Part shown: piece by piece, positions 25,802 to 34,837 of the stretch
Position numbering within the stretch: position 1 is the stretch's first letter
Layout: every line of letters begins with the position of its first letter
Assembly (NCBI RefSeq): GCF_038397735.1
Contig: NZ_CP151635.1
Location: forward strand, 124,001-188,000
Direction of reading: 5' to 3'
Source of the DNA: Microbacterium sp. LWH13-1.2
Lineage (GTDB): Bacteria > Actinomycetota > Actinomycetes > Actinomycetales > Microbacteriaceae
DNA: 64,000 nucleotides
The notes under the pieces: generated by a model
Database searches by the model: none
What the model saw: the letters and a program-made list of their open reading frames with translations, nothing else
Told to the model about the DNA's origin: nothing
Made by a program: the position numbers and the translations under genes

Positions 25802-26941
25802 TCAGTCAAGAAGTGCGGCGAGGATGCCGTCTGAGTACCGCGCGGTCGAGAACGCCTCGGCCACCGCGGACGAATCCGCCACCGCGAGCTGCGCCTGGGC
25901 CGGCCAGTCGTCGATCTTCGCGGCGATCGCAGCCGCCAGCTCCCGGGCGTCACCGGGTGGCACGAGCGTCGCGCTCTGCGACGCCCCGACGGCTTCGGGT
26001 AGTCCGCCGACGTTGCTCACCACCGCAGGGCGCGCAGCAAGCGCGGCCTCGACGGCGGTGTTGCCGAAGGTCTCGTCGACCAGCGAGGTCATCACGGAGA
26101 TGTCGCTCCGCGCGAGTTCGTCCCACACCGAGGCCTTGAATCCGAGGAAGGACACGCGATCGACCAGGTCGCAGCGCACGACCTGCGCGTGCAGTTCGTC
26201 GAGGTACGCCTCGTTGCCGGGGAACACCGCGCCGACGACGTCGAGGGTGGCATCCCGACCGTCGCGGACGAGTGCGTCGAGCGCATCGATCGCCACGTGC
26301 ACGCCCTTGCGGTGCGACAGGCGACCGACGTACAGCAGCCGGGTCGGCGCGGCGAGCGGAACGCGCGGAGGCACGACCTGCTCCGGGCCGGCGACCGCGT
26401 TGTGCACCACCACGGTGCGGTCGCGCACCCGAGGAGCGGCCGATGCCAGGACGCGTCGCGTGAAGTCACTGTTCGCGATCACGCGATGCGTGAACGTGAG
26501 GGGCAGATAGAGGGCGCGGCGCACGAAGCCGGCGACGGAACCTTCTCCTTCGTGCACGTGGCACACCGTCAGGCGTCTGCTGAGACGCCCCAGGAGAATC
26601 CACAGCGGGGGAGTGATCGTGTTGACGAGCACCGCGCCGGGATCGACCCGACGGATGAGACTGAGCCCTGGGCCGACGGATCTGATCGATGTGACGACCA
26701 GATCCACCAGTCCGCGGGGGTTGAGAAGACCCTTGCGCACCACCGGCGTCCTGCATTCGACGACCTCCGCGCCGGCGCCCTCGAGCAGCGGCACGAGAGG
26801 TCCCGCGTGCGGCACCGTCACGACCACTCTTCGGCCGGCGCCGACGAGGGCGCGGACGGTCTCGAGCACCATCCGATCGGAGCCGTACAGGTCGGCGCCG
26901 GGGTTGGCGATCAGGACCGTGCTCGGGTCACCCTTCGTCAT
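25802..26941 (-). CDS. Glycosyltransferase family 4 (GT-B)
   Basis: A 379-residue GT-B glycosyltransferase. The N-terminal acceptor domain has 'NPGADLYGSDRMVLE', a glycine-rich loop typical of GT4 enzymes. The C-terminal domain has 'RLLYVGRLSHRKGVHVAI' and the nucleotide-sugar motif with the E-x7-E spacing around 'SLVDETFGNTAVEAALAA'. It should add one sugar to the lipid-linked repeat unit in the cytoplasm; donor and linkage are unknown. It is the last gene of a minus-strand group, one base beyond the TIM-barrel gene's stop, so it is probably cotranscribed with the genes up to 30093. Confidence 0.87.
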   Translation of the reverse strand: MTKGDPSTVLIANPGADLYGSDRMVLETVRALVGAGRRVVVTVPHAGPLVPLLEGAGAEVVECRTPVVRKGLLNPRGLVDLVVTSIRSVGPGLSLIRRVDPGAVLVNTITPPLWILLGRLSRRLTVCHVHEGEGSVAGFVRRALYLPLTFTHRVIANSDFTRRVLASAAPRVRDRTVVVHNAVAGPEQVVPPRVPLAAPTRLLYVGRLSHRKGVHVAIDALDALVRDGRDATLDVVGAVFPGNEAYLDELHAQVVRCDLVDRVSFLGFKASVWDELARSDISVMTSLVDETFGNTAVEAALAARPAVVSNVGGLPEAVGASQSATLVPPGDARELAAAIAAKIDDWPAQAQLAVADSSAVAEAFSTARYSDGILAALLD

Positions 26942-26942
26942 G

Positions 26943-27836
26943 TCAGCGCTGGGGCCAGTACTCGTTCACGAGGCTCACCGTGGACGCGATGTTCGCACGG
27001 CTCGATGCGCCGAAGACGATCGACTCCAGGTTCGGCAGCGAGGTCACCCATTCGATGGCCTCACGCGGCGGAATCGCACCGCTCGCGTACACCGACATGG
27101 CGACCGCACGGAACGGACGCTTCTCCATCGCCTCGCGGTAGGCGTCGACGCCGCCCGACATGCGGAACCCGAGCTTGTTGATGTTCGAGCACACGATCGG
27201 GTTCTCGACCCCCGCCTTGTCGAGGTCGTCGAGCAGTCGGGGCAGGTTCATGGTGATGAACCCGGGTTCGGCGTTGTAGCGCTTGCGTACATGGTCGGCG
27301 AAGATGCGGAACGCGTCGGTGAAGCCCAGGCCCGACAGCAGATCCACGACGACATTCTGCAGCCAGATGACGGGGGTGTTCAGCCCCTCGAACATCTTCA
27401 TCTCGGCATCGATGAGCAGCGTGGTGACGCCCTCGATGTCCTTGCGGGCGAGCGAGGACGTGCCGCGGGCGATGCTGTCGAGCAGCCCCTCCTCGGGGAG
27501 GAACTTGCGGATGGCCCCGAGGAAGCCGTCTTCCGTCACGGCGTTCGCGTACTTGTGCGCGTACGGCATGCAGGGGAAGAACGTCATGTCGGCGTAGCGG
27601 TCGGGGTGGGCCCTGACGTGGTCGGTGACCTCGGAGATCCGATCGTGGGTGGTGCACATGAACGTGTGCACACCCTCGTCGTAGGCGGCGTCGAGCACGC
27701 CCATGATCGCCTCGGTGTCCTGGAACCGCATCTGCTGCGCGCGGGCCTTCTCTTCCGACATGTGGTTGACGCCGAAGAACTGGTTGTCGCCGAACAGCAG
27801 GCGGTCCATGGTGCGAGTGGATGTCGTCATGGTCAT
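26943..27836 (-). CDS. TIM-barrel protein of unknown function (aldo/keto reductase-like)
   Basis: A 297-residue cytoplasmic protein that I cannot assign to a named enzyme. The pattern of alternating strands and helices suggests a TIM barrel. The N terminus 'LLFGDNQFFGVNHMS' and the C-terminal 'ESIVFGASSRANI' recall aldo/keto reductases, where the last segment binds the nucleotide. The typical catalytic Asp-Tyr-Lys-His set is not evident. It overlaps the Gfo/Idh gene by four bases (ATGA) and is followed by a GT4 gene with one base between them. That tight coupling suggests it acts on the same sugar as the Gfo/Idh enzyme. An epimerase, isomerase or lyase role is equally possible. Confidence 0.6.
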   Translation of the reverse strand: MTMTTSTRTMDRLLFGDNQFFGVNHMSEEKARAQQMRFQDTEAIMGVLDAAYDEGVHTFMCTTHDRISEVTDHVRAHPDRYADMTFFPCMPYAHKYANAVTEDGFLGAIRKFLPEEGLLDSIARGTSSLARKDIEGVTTLLIDAEMKMFEGLNTPVIWLQNVVVDLLSGLGFTDAFRIFADHVRKRYNAEPGFITMNLPRLLDDLDKAGVENPIVCSNINKLGFRMSGGVDAYREAMEKRPFRAVAMSVYASGAIPPREAIEWVTSLPNLESIVFGASSRANIASTVSLVNEYWPQR

Positions 27837-28948
27837 TTCCCTCCACGCAGAGCGCTCAGCGCTGCCGCGATACGCCCCTTCGGTGCCGTCTGCACGGCGA
27901 GATCGGATGCTGCTTCTGCGGTAAGGCGCGAGTCCTCGCGAAGCGCATCCTCACTGATCATCGAGATCACCCTGTCGGTGACCGCTGCCGAAGCGAAGTC
28001 ATTGGTCCCGGCGGATGTGCCGGCCTGGGCGCGCTGCACGAAGGAGTCCAGTTGCGCGCTGTATTCCTCGCCCCGCAGATAGAACCAGGGTGATTCGGTG
28101 AGATCGGTGGTGTAGCGCACGTTCCAGCCGACGCGGTACCCCTCGGGGATCGTTGCGGTGTCACGCAGGTAGACATGGATCTCCTGGCGGTCTGCGTAGA
28201 TCCGACCGTTCGTGCCCCAGAGGGTGATCTTGGTCGTCATCTTGCGCTGCGACTCGTCCGACCAGTTCGAGATGATCTGCGCGGTTCCGTCGGCGTAGTG
28301 CAGGGTGCTCGCCACGGCGTCGTCGATCTGTGCGGAGAAGATGCTGGTCAGCTGGCTGCCGCTGACCGACTCCGGTGTGCCGAGATACCAGGTGAGAAGG
28401 TTCAGCGGGTGAGCTGCATAGTCGTACAGGCAGCCGCCGCCGGTGGCGCGTTCGCTGCGCCAGGTGCGGCCGGCCGGCTTGAGGACGACCGGGCCGTAGG
28501 CCTCGGCGAGCGCGGTGTTCACGGTGCCGATGGCGTCGAGATCGAGCAGGCGCTTGACCTCGAGGAACGCGCCGACGAATCGGTTGTGGTAGCCGACCTG
28601 GGTGACGAGACCCTTCTGCTCGGCCAGCGCCGTGAGCTCGACGCTGTCGGCCGGGTCGATCACGAGCGGCTTCTCGCAGAACACGTGGATGCCGCGCTGC
28701 AGCGCATTGCGGATCATCCCCGCATGCAGGTGGGTCGGCGTCGCGATGATGATCGCCTGCGGACGGGCCTCGTCGAGCATCTTGTCGAGATCTTTGAAGG
28801 TCTTGACCCCGGTGTACTTCGCCAGGATGTCGAGCAGATACCCCGTGGCGTCGCACACGCCCACGAGGTTCACATCGGGGTGCGCCTTGATCATCGACAG
28901 ATGGGACAACCCCATCTTCCCGAGTCCGACCACTGCCACATCGATCAT
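27833..28948 (-). CDS. Gfo/Idh/MocA family oxidoreductase
   Basis: A 371-residue NAD(P)-dependent sugar dehydrogenase-like enzyme. The N-terminal Rossmann fold starts at once with 'VAVVGLGKMGLSH', and 'VFCEKPLVI' near residue 98 is the E-K-P motif of the family. The C-terminal half is the usual mixed beta-sheet domain. It probably oxidises or isomerises a nucleotide sugar or free sugar used for the polymer. ATG 28948 is chosen rather than the longer upstream frame, because it overlaps the preceding glycosyltransferase stop by four bases (ATGA) and begins the Rossmann strand. Both ends of the gene show four-base overlaps, so it lies within a tight operon. Confidence 0.87.
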   Translation of the reverse strand: MIDVAVVGLGKMGLSHLSMIKAHPDVNLVGVCDATGYLLDILAKYTGVKTFKDLDKMLDEARPQAIIIATPTHLHAGMIRNALQRGIHVFCEKPLVIDPADSVELTALAEQKGLVTQVGYHNRFVGAFLEVKRLLDLDAIGTVNTALAEAYGPVVLKPAGRTWRSERATGGGCLYDYAAHPLNLLTWYLGTPESVSGSQLTSIFSAQIDDAVASTLHYADGTAQIISNWSDESQRKMTTKITLWGTNGRIYADRQEIHVYLRDTATIPEGYRVGWNVRYTTDLTESPWFYLRGEEYSAQLDSFVQRAQAGTSAGTNDFASAAVTDRVISMISEDALREDSRLTAEAASDLAVQTAPKGRIAAALSALRGGK

Positions 28949-30093
28949 GCGTTTACCCCTGTCTGCTGCTGTGCGTGCCCCCGCCGCGCGAGCGCTGTGC
29001 GCAGGGCCTGTTCGTACTCGGCACCGATCTTGGTCCACGTGAACTCCGCACGGAACCGGTCGCGGCTGGCGGCGCCCATGCGCCGTCTTCTGGTGTCATC
29101 GGAGAGCACGTCATCGAGCAGGCCGGCGAGATCGTCGGCTCCGGTGAAGTAGGCGTTGTCGGGTCCGGCGACCCAGGTGTTGTACGGGTTGTCGTGGGCG
29201 ATGACGGCGTTGCCGGCACCCATGGCCTCGACCAGCGAAGGGTTCGTGCCGCCCACCGTGTGCCCGTGAAGGTAGAGGGCGGAGTGGAACCGCAGCGACT
29301 GGATGCGGTCGGGTTCGAAGATCGACCCGGGGAAGATCACCTCATCGGATGCCGCGGCGCGGACGGCCACGTGATACGGATCGTCGTCTCCGTAGGGGCC
29401 GACCACGACCAGCGGCATGCCGCGTTCGGTCGCGGACCACGCCTGGACGATCTCGAGCACCGAGTTCTCGGGGATCGGCCGGCACACGATCATCGCGTAG
29501 TCGTCGGGGGTGAGCCCGAGCTCTTCGACCGGAGCCGTCGGGGCGTCGAGCACTTCGTGCGCGCCATAGGTGATCGTCTGCACGCGGCGCGATCCGAAGT
29601 GCCGGCGCAGGTACGTGGCGATCACGGGGTGGTCGGCGATCAGCACGTCGCCGACCCAGCCGGCGAGCCGCTCGTTGGCGAGCAGGATGCCCTGCTTGAC
29701 GACGCCCCAGCGCTTGCGGGTCCACTCCATGCCGTCCATGTTGATGACGTTCGGGATCCGGCGGAGCCGCGGGATGATGTCGAACACCCCGGTGTTGTAG
29801 CCGAACGTGAGCCAGACGTCTCCGTCGACGTGCTCGCGCATCGCGTGGCGGATGGTGGTCAGGTCGAATGCCGACGTGCCCTTCCAGCCTTCGCGGGGCT
29901 CGTGCACGAGAACCCGCTGCAGGCCGTTCCACTCGTCGACGGTCGTGGGCCCGTCGCCGGGAAGCTGGCAGTAGACGATCACGTTCCAGCCCTGATCGCG
30001 CAGGTACAGACCGACGTTCTCGGCGGCCGTCTCGAAGCCGCCGTATGCGGCCGGAACACCGTGGGTTCCGAGTATCCGGACGGTTGATGGCAC
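28945..30093 (-). CDS. DUF1972-type glycosyltransferase (rhamnosyltransferase-like)
   Basis: A 382-residue GT-B glycosyltransferase with the N-terminal DUF1972 signature 'GTHGVPAAYGGFETAAEN', found in transferases such as streptococcal rhamnosyltransferases that add the second sugar of a repeat unit. The C-terminal half has 'GGTNPSLVEAMGAGNAVIAHD', the donor-binding region. Start GTG 30093 is supported by GAGGGGGAAAT upstream; a longer in-frame reading lacks such a site. It overlaps the next gene by four bases. The spacer of 98 bases to the sugar-transferase gene contains a small hairpin (GGATGC/GCATCC near 30115-30130). The sugar is not certain. Confidence 0.85.
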   Translation of the reverse strand: MPSTVRILGTHGVPAAYGGFETAAENVGLYLRDQGWNVIVYCQLPGDGPTTVDEWNGLQRVLVHEPREGWKGTSAFDLTTIRHAMREHVDGDVWLTFGYNTGVFDIIPRLRRIPNVINMDGMEWTRKRWGVVKQGILLANERLAGWVGDVLIADHPVIATYLRRHFGSRRVQTITYGAHEVLDAPTAPVEELGLTPDDYAMIVCRPIPENSVLEIVQAWSATERGMPLVVVGPYGDDDPYHVAVRAAASDEVIFPGSIFEPDRIQSLRFHSALYLHGHTVGGTNPSLVEAMGAGNAVIAHDNPYNTWVAGPDNAYFTGADDLAGLLDDVLSDDTRRRRMGAASRDRFRAEFTWTKIGAEYEQALRTALARRGHAQQQTGVNA

Positions 30094-30191
30094 GTTGATT
30101 TCCCCCTCAATTCGGATGCTCTCGCATCCATTGCGCTGCATCACGGCTCTGCATCCGCCTCCCCGGCGGACCGAACCACAGCGTTCTGTGA

Positions 30192-31724
30192 CTAGTATGC
30201 CCCGCTGGGCTGCACCATGACCTTGGCAGTTCGCCACATGATCTGCAGGTCGTTCATCACGGACCAGTTCTCGACATAGCGCAGGTCGAGACGCACGCTC
30301 TCATCCCACGAGAGGTCGCTGCGACCTGAGACCTGCCAGAGACCCGTGATGCCGGGCTTGATGTACAGGCGGCGGAAGACCGTGCCGTCGTACGCCGTCA
30401 CCTCGGAGGGCAGCGGCGGACGCGGTCCCACGACGCTCATGTCGCCGATGAGGACGTTCCAGAACTGCGGCAGCTCGTCGAGCGACAGCTTGCGCAGGAT
30501 CCTGCCGACGCGGGTGACGCGGGGGTCGTCCTTCATCTTGAACAGGAGGCCCGCCCCTTGGTTCTGCTCTTTGAGCGCGGCGAGCTGCTGCTCGGCGTCG
30601 GTCTTCATGGAGCGGAACTTCATGATCTTGAACGTGCGTCCGTCGCGCCCGACGCGCTCCTGGGAGAAGAACAGAGGCCCAGGGGAGTCGAGCTTGACGA
30701 GCAGCGCCAGGAACGGTGTGATCAGTGCGATCGGGATGAGTGCGATGGACGCGACAGCGATGTCGAGTGCACGCTTGAGCACATGCTGGCCGCCCTCGTA
30801 CGAGGGGATCTGCACCTGGATGAGCGGGAGGCCCTCGACCGGCGCGAACGAGATGCGCGGGCCGGCGACGTCGGTGAGGCGGCTCGAGAGCACGAGCTCT
30901 GCGGCCGTGCCCTCGAGCTGCCAGCTCAGGTGCTTCACGAAGTCGGGGTCGCCGTCAGGACGGCTCGCGACGATGATCGTGTCGGCGCCGAGCTCTGCCG
31001 CGACCGTGGAGACCGAGTTCACGTTGCCGAGCACCGGGAAGTGCACGTTCGCGACCTCGACGTCACGGGCGTTGCCGTCGAGCAGCGTGGCACCCACGAC
31101 CTGGTACCCGGAGGCACCGATCGGGTGCAGGGTGCGGATGACGTATTCGACGTCATCCCTGTTGCCGACGACCAGCGTGCGGGAGGCGAACCGCCCCCGC
31201 GCACGCTGAGCCGTCAGCCAGTGCCGCCACGCCCATCGCGTGACGAGCAGTGTGAGGACACCGAGCGGCAGACCGACGAGCAGCAGGAGCTGCATCGTCT
31301 GCCAGCCGAGTACGACGCCGAGCATGGCGACGATCCCGAACGCCAGCCCGCTCGCGTGGGCGACGCCGCGGTACTCGGTGGCGCTGGCGCGGAACAGCGC
31401 TGCATCACGTGTATGCAGAGCGCTGAGCATCAGATACCAGAGCGTGGCCAGCAGGATGCCGTTGCGCAGGGCCTCTTCCCCCGCAACACCCGTCATCAGC
31501 TGGACCGCTGCTGTGATCCCGACGGCGAACAGGATGACCCCTGCATCCGTGATCCGCAGTCGCATCCGATAGCGCCGCTCCCACTGGCGGCGCCTCTCCA
31601 GCGTGGCGGACACGCGCGGTGTGACCACCGTGTGCGTGACCGACTTGGTGGCTCGCGGTGCAGCGACCGGCGTGAAGACCGAACCCGCGCGAGTGATGCT
31701 CAGGGCATCCTCGACGGAAGTCAT
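30192..31724 (-). CDS. Polyprenyl glycosylphosphotransferase (initiating sugar transferase)
   Basis: A 510-residue enzyme of the WbaP/WcaJ/CpsE type, which starts the repeat unit by placing a sugar phosphate on undecaprenyl phosphate. The N-terminal half has about five membrane helices followed by a Rossmann-like domain ('RTLVVGNRDDVEYVI'). The C-terminal catalytic domain has 'KIMKFRSM', 'DELPQFWNVLIGDMS', 'VGPRPPLPSEV' and 'KPGITGLWQVSGRS', all hallmarks of the family. ATG 31724 follows AAGGAG; a longer frame upstream runs through the box cluster and is not used. Three TGGGGA boxes lie just upstream. It heads the minus-strand half of the polysaccharide locus. Confidence 0.93.
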   Translation of the reverse strand: MTSVEDALSITRAGSVFTPVAAPRATKSVTHTVVTPRVSATLERRRQWERRYRMRLRITDAGVILFAVGITAAVQLMTGVAGEEALRNGILLATLWYLMLSALHTRDAALFRASATEYRGVAHASGLAFGIVAMLGVVLGWQTMQLLLLVGLPLGVLTLLVTRWAWRHWLTAQRARGRFASRTLVVGNRDDVEYVIRTLHPIGASGYQVVGATLLDGNARDVEVANVHFPVLGNVNSVSTVAAELGADTIIVASRPDGDPDFVKHLSWQLEGTAAELVLSSRLTDVAGPRISFAPVEGLPLIQVQIPSYEGGQHVLKRALDIAVASIALIPIALITPFLALLVKLDSPGPLFFSQERVGRDGRTFKIMKFRSMKTDAEQQLAALKEQNQGAGLLFKMKDDPRVTRVGRILRKLSLDELPQFWNVLIGDMSVVGPRPPLPSEVTAYDGTVFRRLYIKPGITGLWQVSGRSDLSWDESVRLDLRYVENWSVMNDLQIMWRTAKVMVQPSGAY

Positions 31725-31757
31725 GCCGAGGCTCCTTGAGCCGTGTATGTACGCAGA

Positions 31758-31798
31758 AATCCCCAGTGCGCCATTATTTTCCCCAGTGTTTCCCCAGA
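31758..31798 (-). promoter_or_regulatory. TGGGGA box cluster D (3 copies)
   Basis: Read toward the sugar-transferase gene there are three copies: TCTGGGGAAA, ACTGGGGAAA and ACTGGGGATT, with cores 11 and 20 bases apart. A TAAT-rich stretch lies between the second and third. This is the clearest of the four clusters. The rest of the 314-base divergent region to LtrA contains the LtrA promoter and nothing else I recognise. Confidence 0.6.
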
Positions 31799-32038
31799 CC
31801 ACGGACCCCACGTCCATGGCATCGTCCGCATCCCGACCCCTCGGGTTCCTGCTGCATCCGTGATCCCACATCACGGGTTGCGACCACCGTCCCACACGGT
31901 GATGCTGGCAGCAGGCGCTGCAGACTTCGTTCACTCTAGCGGAACCGGACGTTCAGCGGAAGATAATTCACACGAGTGGACGAACCGATATTCCGGTACG
32001 CGCGCTCCGGCCCGAAATCGCGGCGATATTCTGACCGC

Positions 32039-33208
32039 GTGACCACAGCTTCCGCACCTCGATTCCACCTGAGTCGCATGCTGCCGCGCGACCCCGCACA
32101 GCCGCATCGAACGGCCAGCACGCTCGAGCTCTTCTTCGACCTGGTGTTCGTCGTCGCCGTGAGCATCGCCTCGGCGCAGCTGCACCACGCGCTGATTCAC
32201 GGCGACTTCGTGCACGGCATAACCTCCTACGCGATGGTCTTCTTCGCCCTGTGGTGGGCGTGGATGAACTTCACGTGGTTCGCCACCTCGTTCGACACCG
32301 ACGACTGGCTGTACCGCGTCACGACGATCGTGCAGATGGGCGGGGTGCTCGCCTTCGCCTCCGGCATCCCCGCCGCGTTCGAGCACGGTGACTTCACCGT
32401 GCCGGTCATCGGGTACATCGTGATGCGCGTCGCGATGGTCGCGCAGTGGCTCCGTGCATCACGGAGTGCGGGCGAGCTCCGGTCGGCGACACGTCGGTAC
32501 GCCTTCGGGATCGCCGCGGTCCAGATGCTGTGGATCCTGTTCCTGTTCATCCCCACGGGCACCGCCCAGCTCGTCGCCTTCGTGGTGTTCGCGCTGATCG
32601 AGGTCGGCGTGCCGGTGTTCGCCGAATACCGGCATCAGACGCCGTGGCATCCGCATCACATCACCGAGAGGTATGGGCTCTTCACGCTGATCGTGCTCGG
32701 TGAGAGTCTGCTCGCATCCGCGAACGCGATCATCGACGCGAGCCATGAGCTGGAATCGTTCGTCCCCCTCATCTCCATCTCCGTTCTGACGCTCGCGGTG
32801 ACGGCATCGCTGTGGTGGATCTACTTCTGGCCGCCGCACCACCGCGCGATCACGACGTTCCGCCGGTCGCTCCGCTACGGCTACACCCACTACGTGGTGT
32901 TCGCCGCCGCCGCCGCGTTCTCGGCCGGCATCGAGGTCGAGCTCGACGTGCTCACCGGAGAGAGCCACCTCTCGAACGCGGTCGCCTCGTTCACCGTGAC
33001 GATCCCGATCGCGATCTTCCTGCTGGGGGTCTGGTGGATCGCGATCCGCGAGAACGCCGACCGCGTCGTGAACGCCGTGGTCCCGATCGGGGCCGTCGTC
33101 GTGCTCCTCGACCCCATCCTCCCGATCCCGGTGGCCATCACCGCGCTGGTGCTCGTGGCGATCGTGGTCGTGCTCGTGCTGCACCCGCCCGTCGACAAGA
33201 CGTCATAG
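32039..33208 (+). CDS. Low temperature requirement protein A (LtrA) family membrane protein
   Basis: A 389-residue membrane protein with about ten to eleven helices. The N-terminal 'STLELFFDLVFVVAVS' (E-L-F-x-D-L-x-F-V) and the later 'HHITERYGLFTLIVLGESLLA' are the two signatures of the LtrA family. The family takes its name from a Listeria gene needed for growth in the cold; its biochemical role is not settled. GTG 32039 is chosen because it follows TATTCT and six bases (GACCGC), giving a leaderless mRNA; no ribosome-binding site precedes it. An earlier in-frame start at 31976 lies upstream of that -10 box. It is divergent from the polysaccharide locus. Confidence 0.88.
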   Translation: MTTASAPRFHLSRMLPRDPAQPHRTASTLELFFDLVFVVAVSIASAQLHHALIHGDFVHGITSYAMVFFALWWAWMNFTWFATSFDTDDWLYRVTTIVQMGGVLAFASGIPAAFEHGDFTVPVIGYIVMRVAMVAQWLRASRSAGELRSATRRYAFGIAAVQMLWILFLFIPTGTAQLVAFVVFALIEVGVPVFAEYRHQTPWHPHHITERYGLFTLIVLGESLLASANAIIDASHELESFVPLISISVLTLAVTASLWWIYFWPPHHRAITTFRRSLRYGYTHYVVFAAAAAFSAGIEVELDVLTGESHLSNAVASFTVTIPIAIFLLGVWWIAIRENADRVVNAVVPIGAVVVLLDPILPIPVAITALVLVAIVVVLVLHPPVDKTS

Positions 33209-33310
33209 CCTTCGCATAGACGAGGAATAGCTCGCTGATCGGCTCCTCCGTGACCATGGGTGCATCGACAACCACATCGACAACCCGAACCCACCCAGAG
33301 GAGCACGATC

Positions 33311-34291
33311 ATGACCCGCATCCCCGAACCCGTCCAGACGCCGGAGGGCCCCACCTACGAAGGACGGCTGCTCGACCGGGCGGATGAGGAGGTCGTCGAT
33401 CAGGGCGCGGCCTTCGACATCCGCACCCTCGTGACCCGTCGTGGAGTGCTCGGTCTCGCAGGTCTCGGCGTCGGCGCGGTCGTCCTGGCCGCCTGCGCCC
33501 CCGCGGCGACCGGCACGTCGAGCACGAGCAGCAGCGACCCTACGGCGACGACCGAGAGTGACACGTCGACCGGCACCGAGACCGCGGCGGGGGAGATCCC
33601 CGACGAGACTGCAGGGCCCTACCCCGGAGACGGATCCAACGGCCCAGACGTGCTCGAGGAGGCCGGGATCGTGCGCCACGACATCACGACCTCGATCGAC
33701 GGCTCGGCCACGGCCGACGGCATCCCGCTCACCTTCGAGTTCCAGGTGCTCGATCTGGCGAACGGTGGTACGCCCTTCGCAGGTGTGGCGGTCTACGCCT
33801 GGCACTGCACCGCGCAGGGGGAGTACTCGATGTACTCCTCAGGGCTCGAGGACGTCACGTACCTGCGCGGCGTGCAGGTGGCGGATGCCGAGGGCAAGGT
33901 CTCGTTCGCATCGATCTTCCCGGGCTGCTACTCGGGACGCTGGCCGCACATCCACTTCGAGGTGTACCCGGACGTCGACTCGATCACCGATTCCGCCAAC
34001 GCGATCGCCACCTCGCAGATGGCGCTCCCCGAAGAGGCCTGTGCTGCGGTCTATGCGGACTCCCGCTACGACGGCTCGTCGCAGAACCTGTCGCAGACGA
34101 GCCTCTCCGCAGACAACGTCTTCGGCGACGACGCCGCGGCCCTGCAGCTGCCCACCATCACGGGAGACGCGGCCGGCGGCTACTCGACCACCCTCGTGGT
34201 CGGCGTCGACACGACGACCACCCCCACCGCAGGCTCCGCCCCCTCGGGTGGCGACGGCGGTCCCGGCGGTGGTCAGCCGCCGTCCAACTGA
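33311..34291 (+). CDS. Exported intradiol ring-cleavage dioxygenase-like lipoprotein
   Basis: A 326-residue protein with a twin-arginine signal (Arg43-Arg44 in 'TRRGVLGLAG') and a lipobox ending at Cys62 ('LAAC'). A Ser/Thr linker follows, then a dioxygenase domain. The domain resembles catechol/protocatechuate intradiol dioxygenases ('GVAVYAWHCTAQGEYSMYS' and 'GRWPHIHFEVYP'), which use Fe(III) held by two Tyr and two His. The His pair in HIH is visible. Tat export would let the protein fold with its metal inside the cell. A GGAG site precedes ATG 33311. The C terminus is Gly/Pro-rich. An extracytoplasmic location is unusual for the classical pathway enzymes, so the real substrate is open. 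Confidence 0.83.
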   Translation: MTRIPEPVQTPEGPTYEGRLLDRADEEVVDQGAAFDIRTLVTRRGVLGLAGLGVGAVVLAACAPAATGTSSTSSSDPTATTESDTSTGTETAAGEIPDETAGPYPGDGSNGPDVLEEAGIVRHDITTSIDGSATADGIPLTFEFQVLDLANGGTPFAGVAVYAWHCTAQGEYSMYSSGLEDVTYLRGVQVADAEGKVSFASIFPGCYSGRWPHIHFEVYPDVDSITDSANAIATSQMALPEEACAAVYADSRYDGSSQNLSQTSLSADNVFGDDAAALQLPTITGDAAGGYSTTLVVGVDTTTTPTAGSAPSGGDGGPGGGQPPSN

Positions 34292-34540
34292 TGCTGGGGG
34301 CGTTCGACCTCAAGCTCAATACCGTCCTCTTCTCGGGCGTCGCGCTGCCGAGTCCGATCTGGATGTACGAACTGAGCCGATCTGCTAGGCTGATGGTGCA
34401 GCGTGTGTTTCGGCCCCCCTCTAGGCCACCACGAAGCCACTGATCAGGGCCATCACGGACCAAGCGCATCGATGCGCGCGGCATCCGCCTTCGATCTCAT
34501 CATCTTGCGGGCCGCGACATCGCGCGCCCGTCACACAGCA

Positions 34541-34837
34541 ATGAGTATCACCATGAGCATGACCACTTTTTCGCCTTTCGACCCGCTGACCTGGAAACAG
34601 GCCGACACCGACGTGCACGTCGCGACCCGAGCCGGCGAATTCGCCGGTTTCGTCGAGTTCGACGGCACCACCCACCTCGCCCGCGACCAGCGGGGCACCG
34701 ATCTCGGCTCTTTCGAGTCGCTCGACGATGCCCGCGACGCCCTCGAGGGGGCGAATACGCCGCAACGGCGCCCGTCGGCATTCTCGCGGCGACTGCGTCA
34801 GGTCCTGCGGCGCGGACCGCATCGGGCGCGCGCCTGA
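34541..34837 (+). CDS. Small hypothetical protein
   Basis: A predicted 98-residue protein that I do not recognise. It starts near 'MSITMSMTTFSPFDP' and has a compact middle with 'GEFAGFVEFDGTTHL' and 'DLGSFESLDDARDAL', followed by a basic Arg-rich tail ('RRLRQVLRRGPHR'). ATGs at 34541, 34553 and 34559 are in frame, and none has a clear ribosome-binding site. The frame is open further upstream to 34403, but a TAGGCT box near 34390 suggests transcription begins there. The 249 bases before it show no other gene. The coding pattern of the middle is consistent with a real gene. Confidence 0.5.
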   Translation: MSITMSMTTFSPFDPLTWKQADTDVHVATRAGEFAGFVEFDGTTHLARDQRGTDLGSFESLDDARDALEGANTPQRRPSAFSRRLRQVLRRGPHRARA

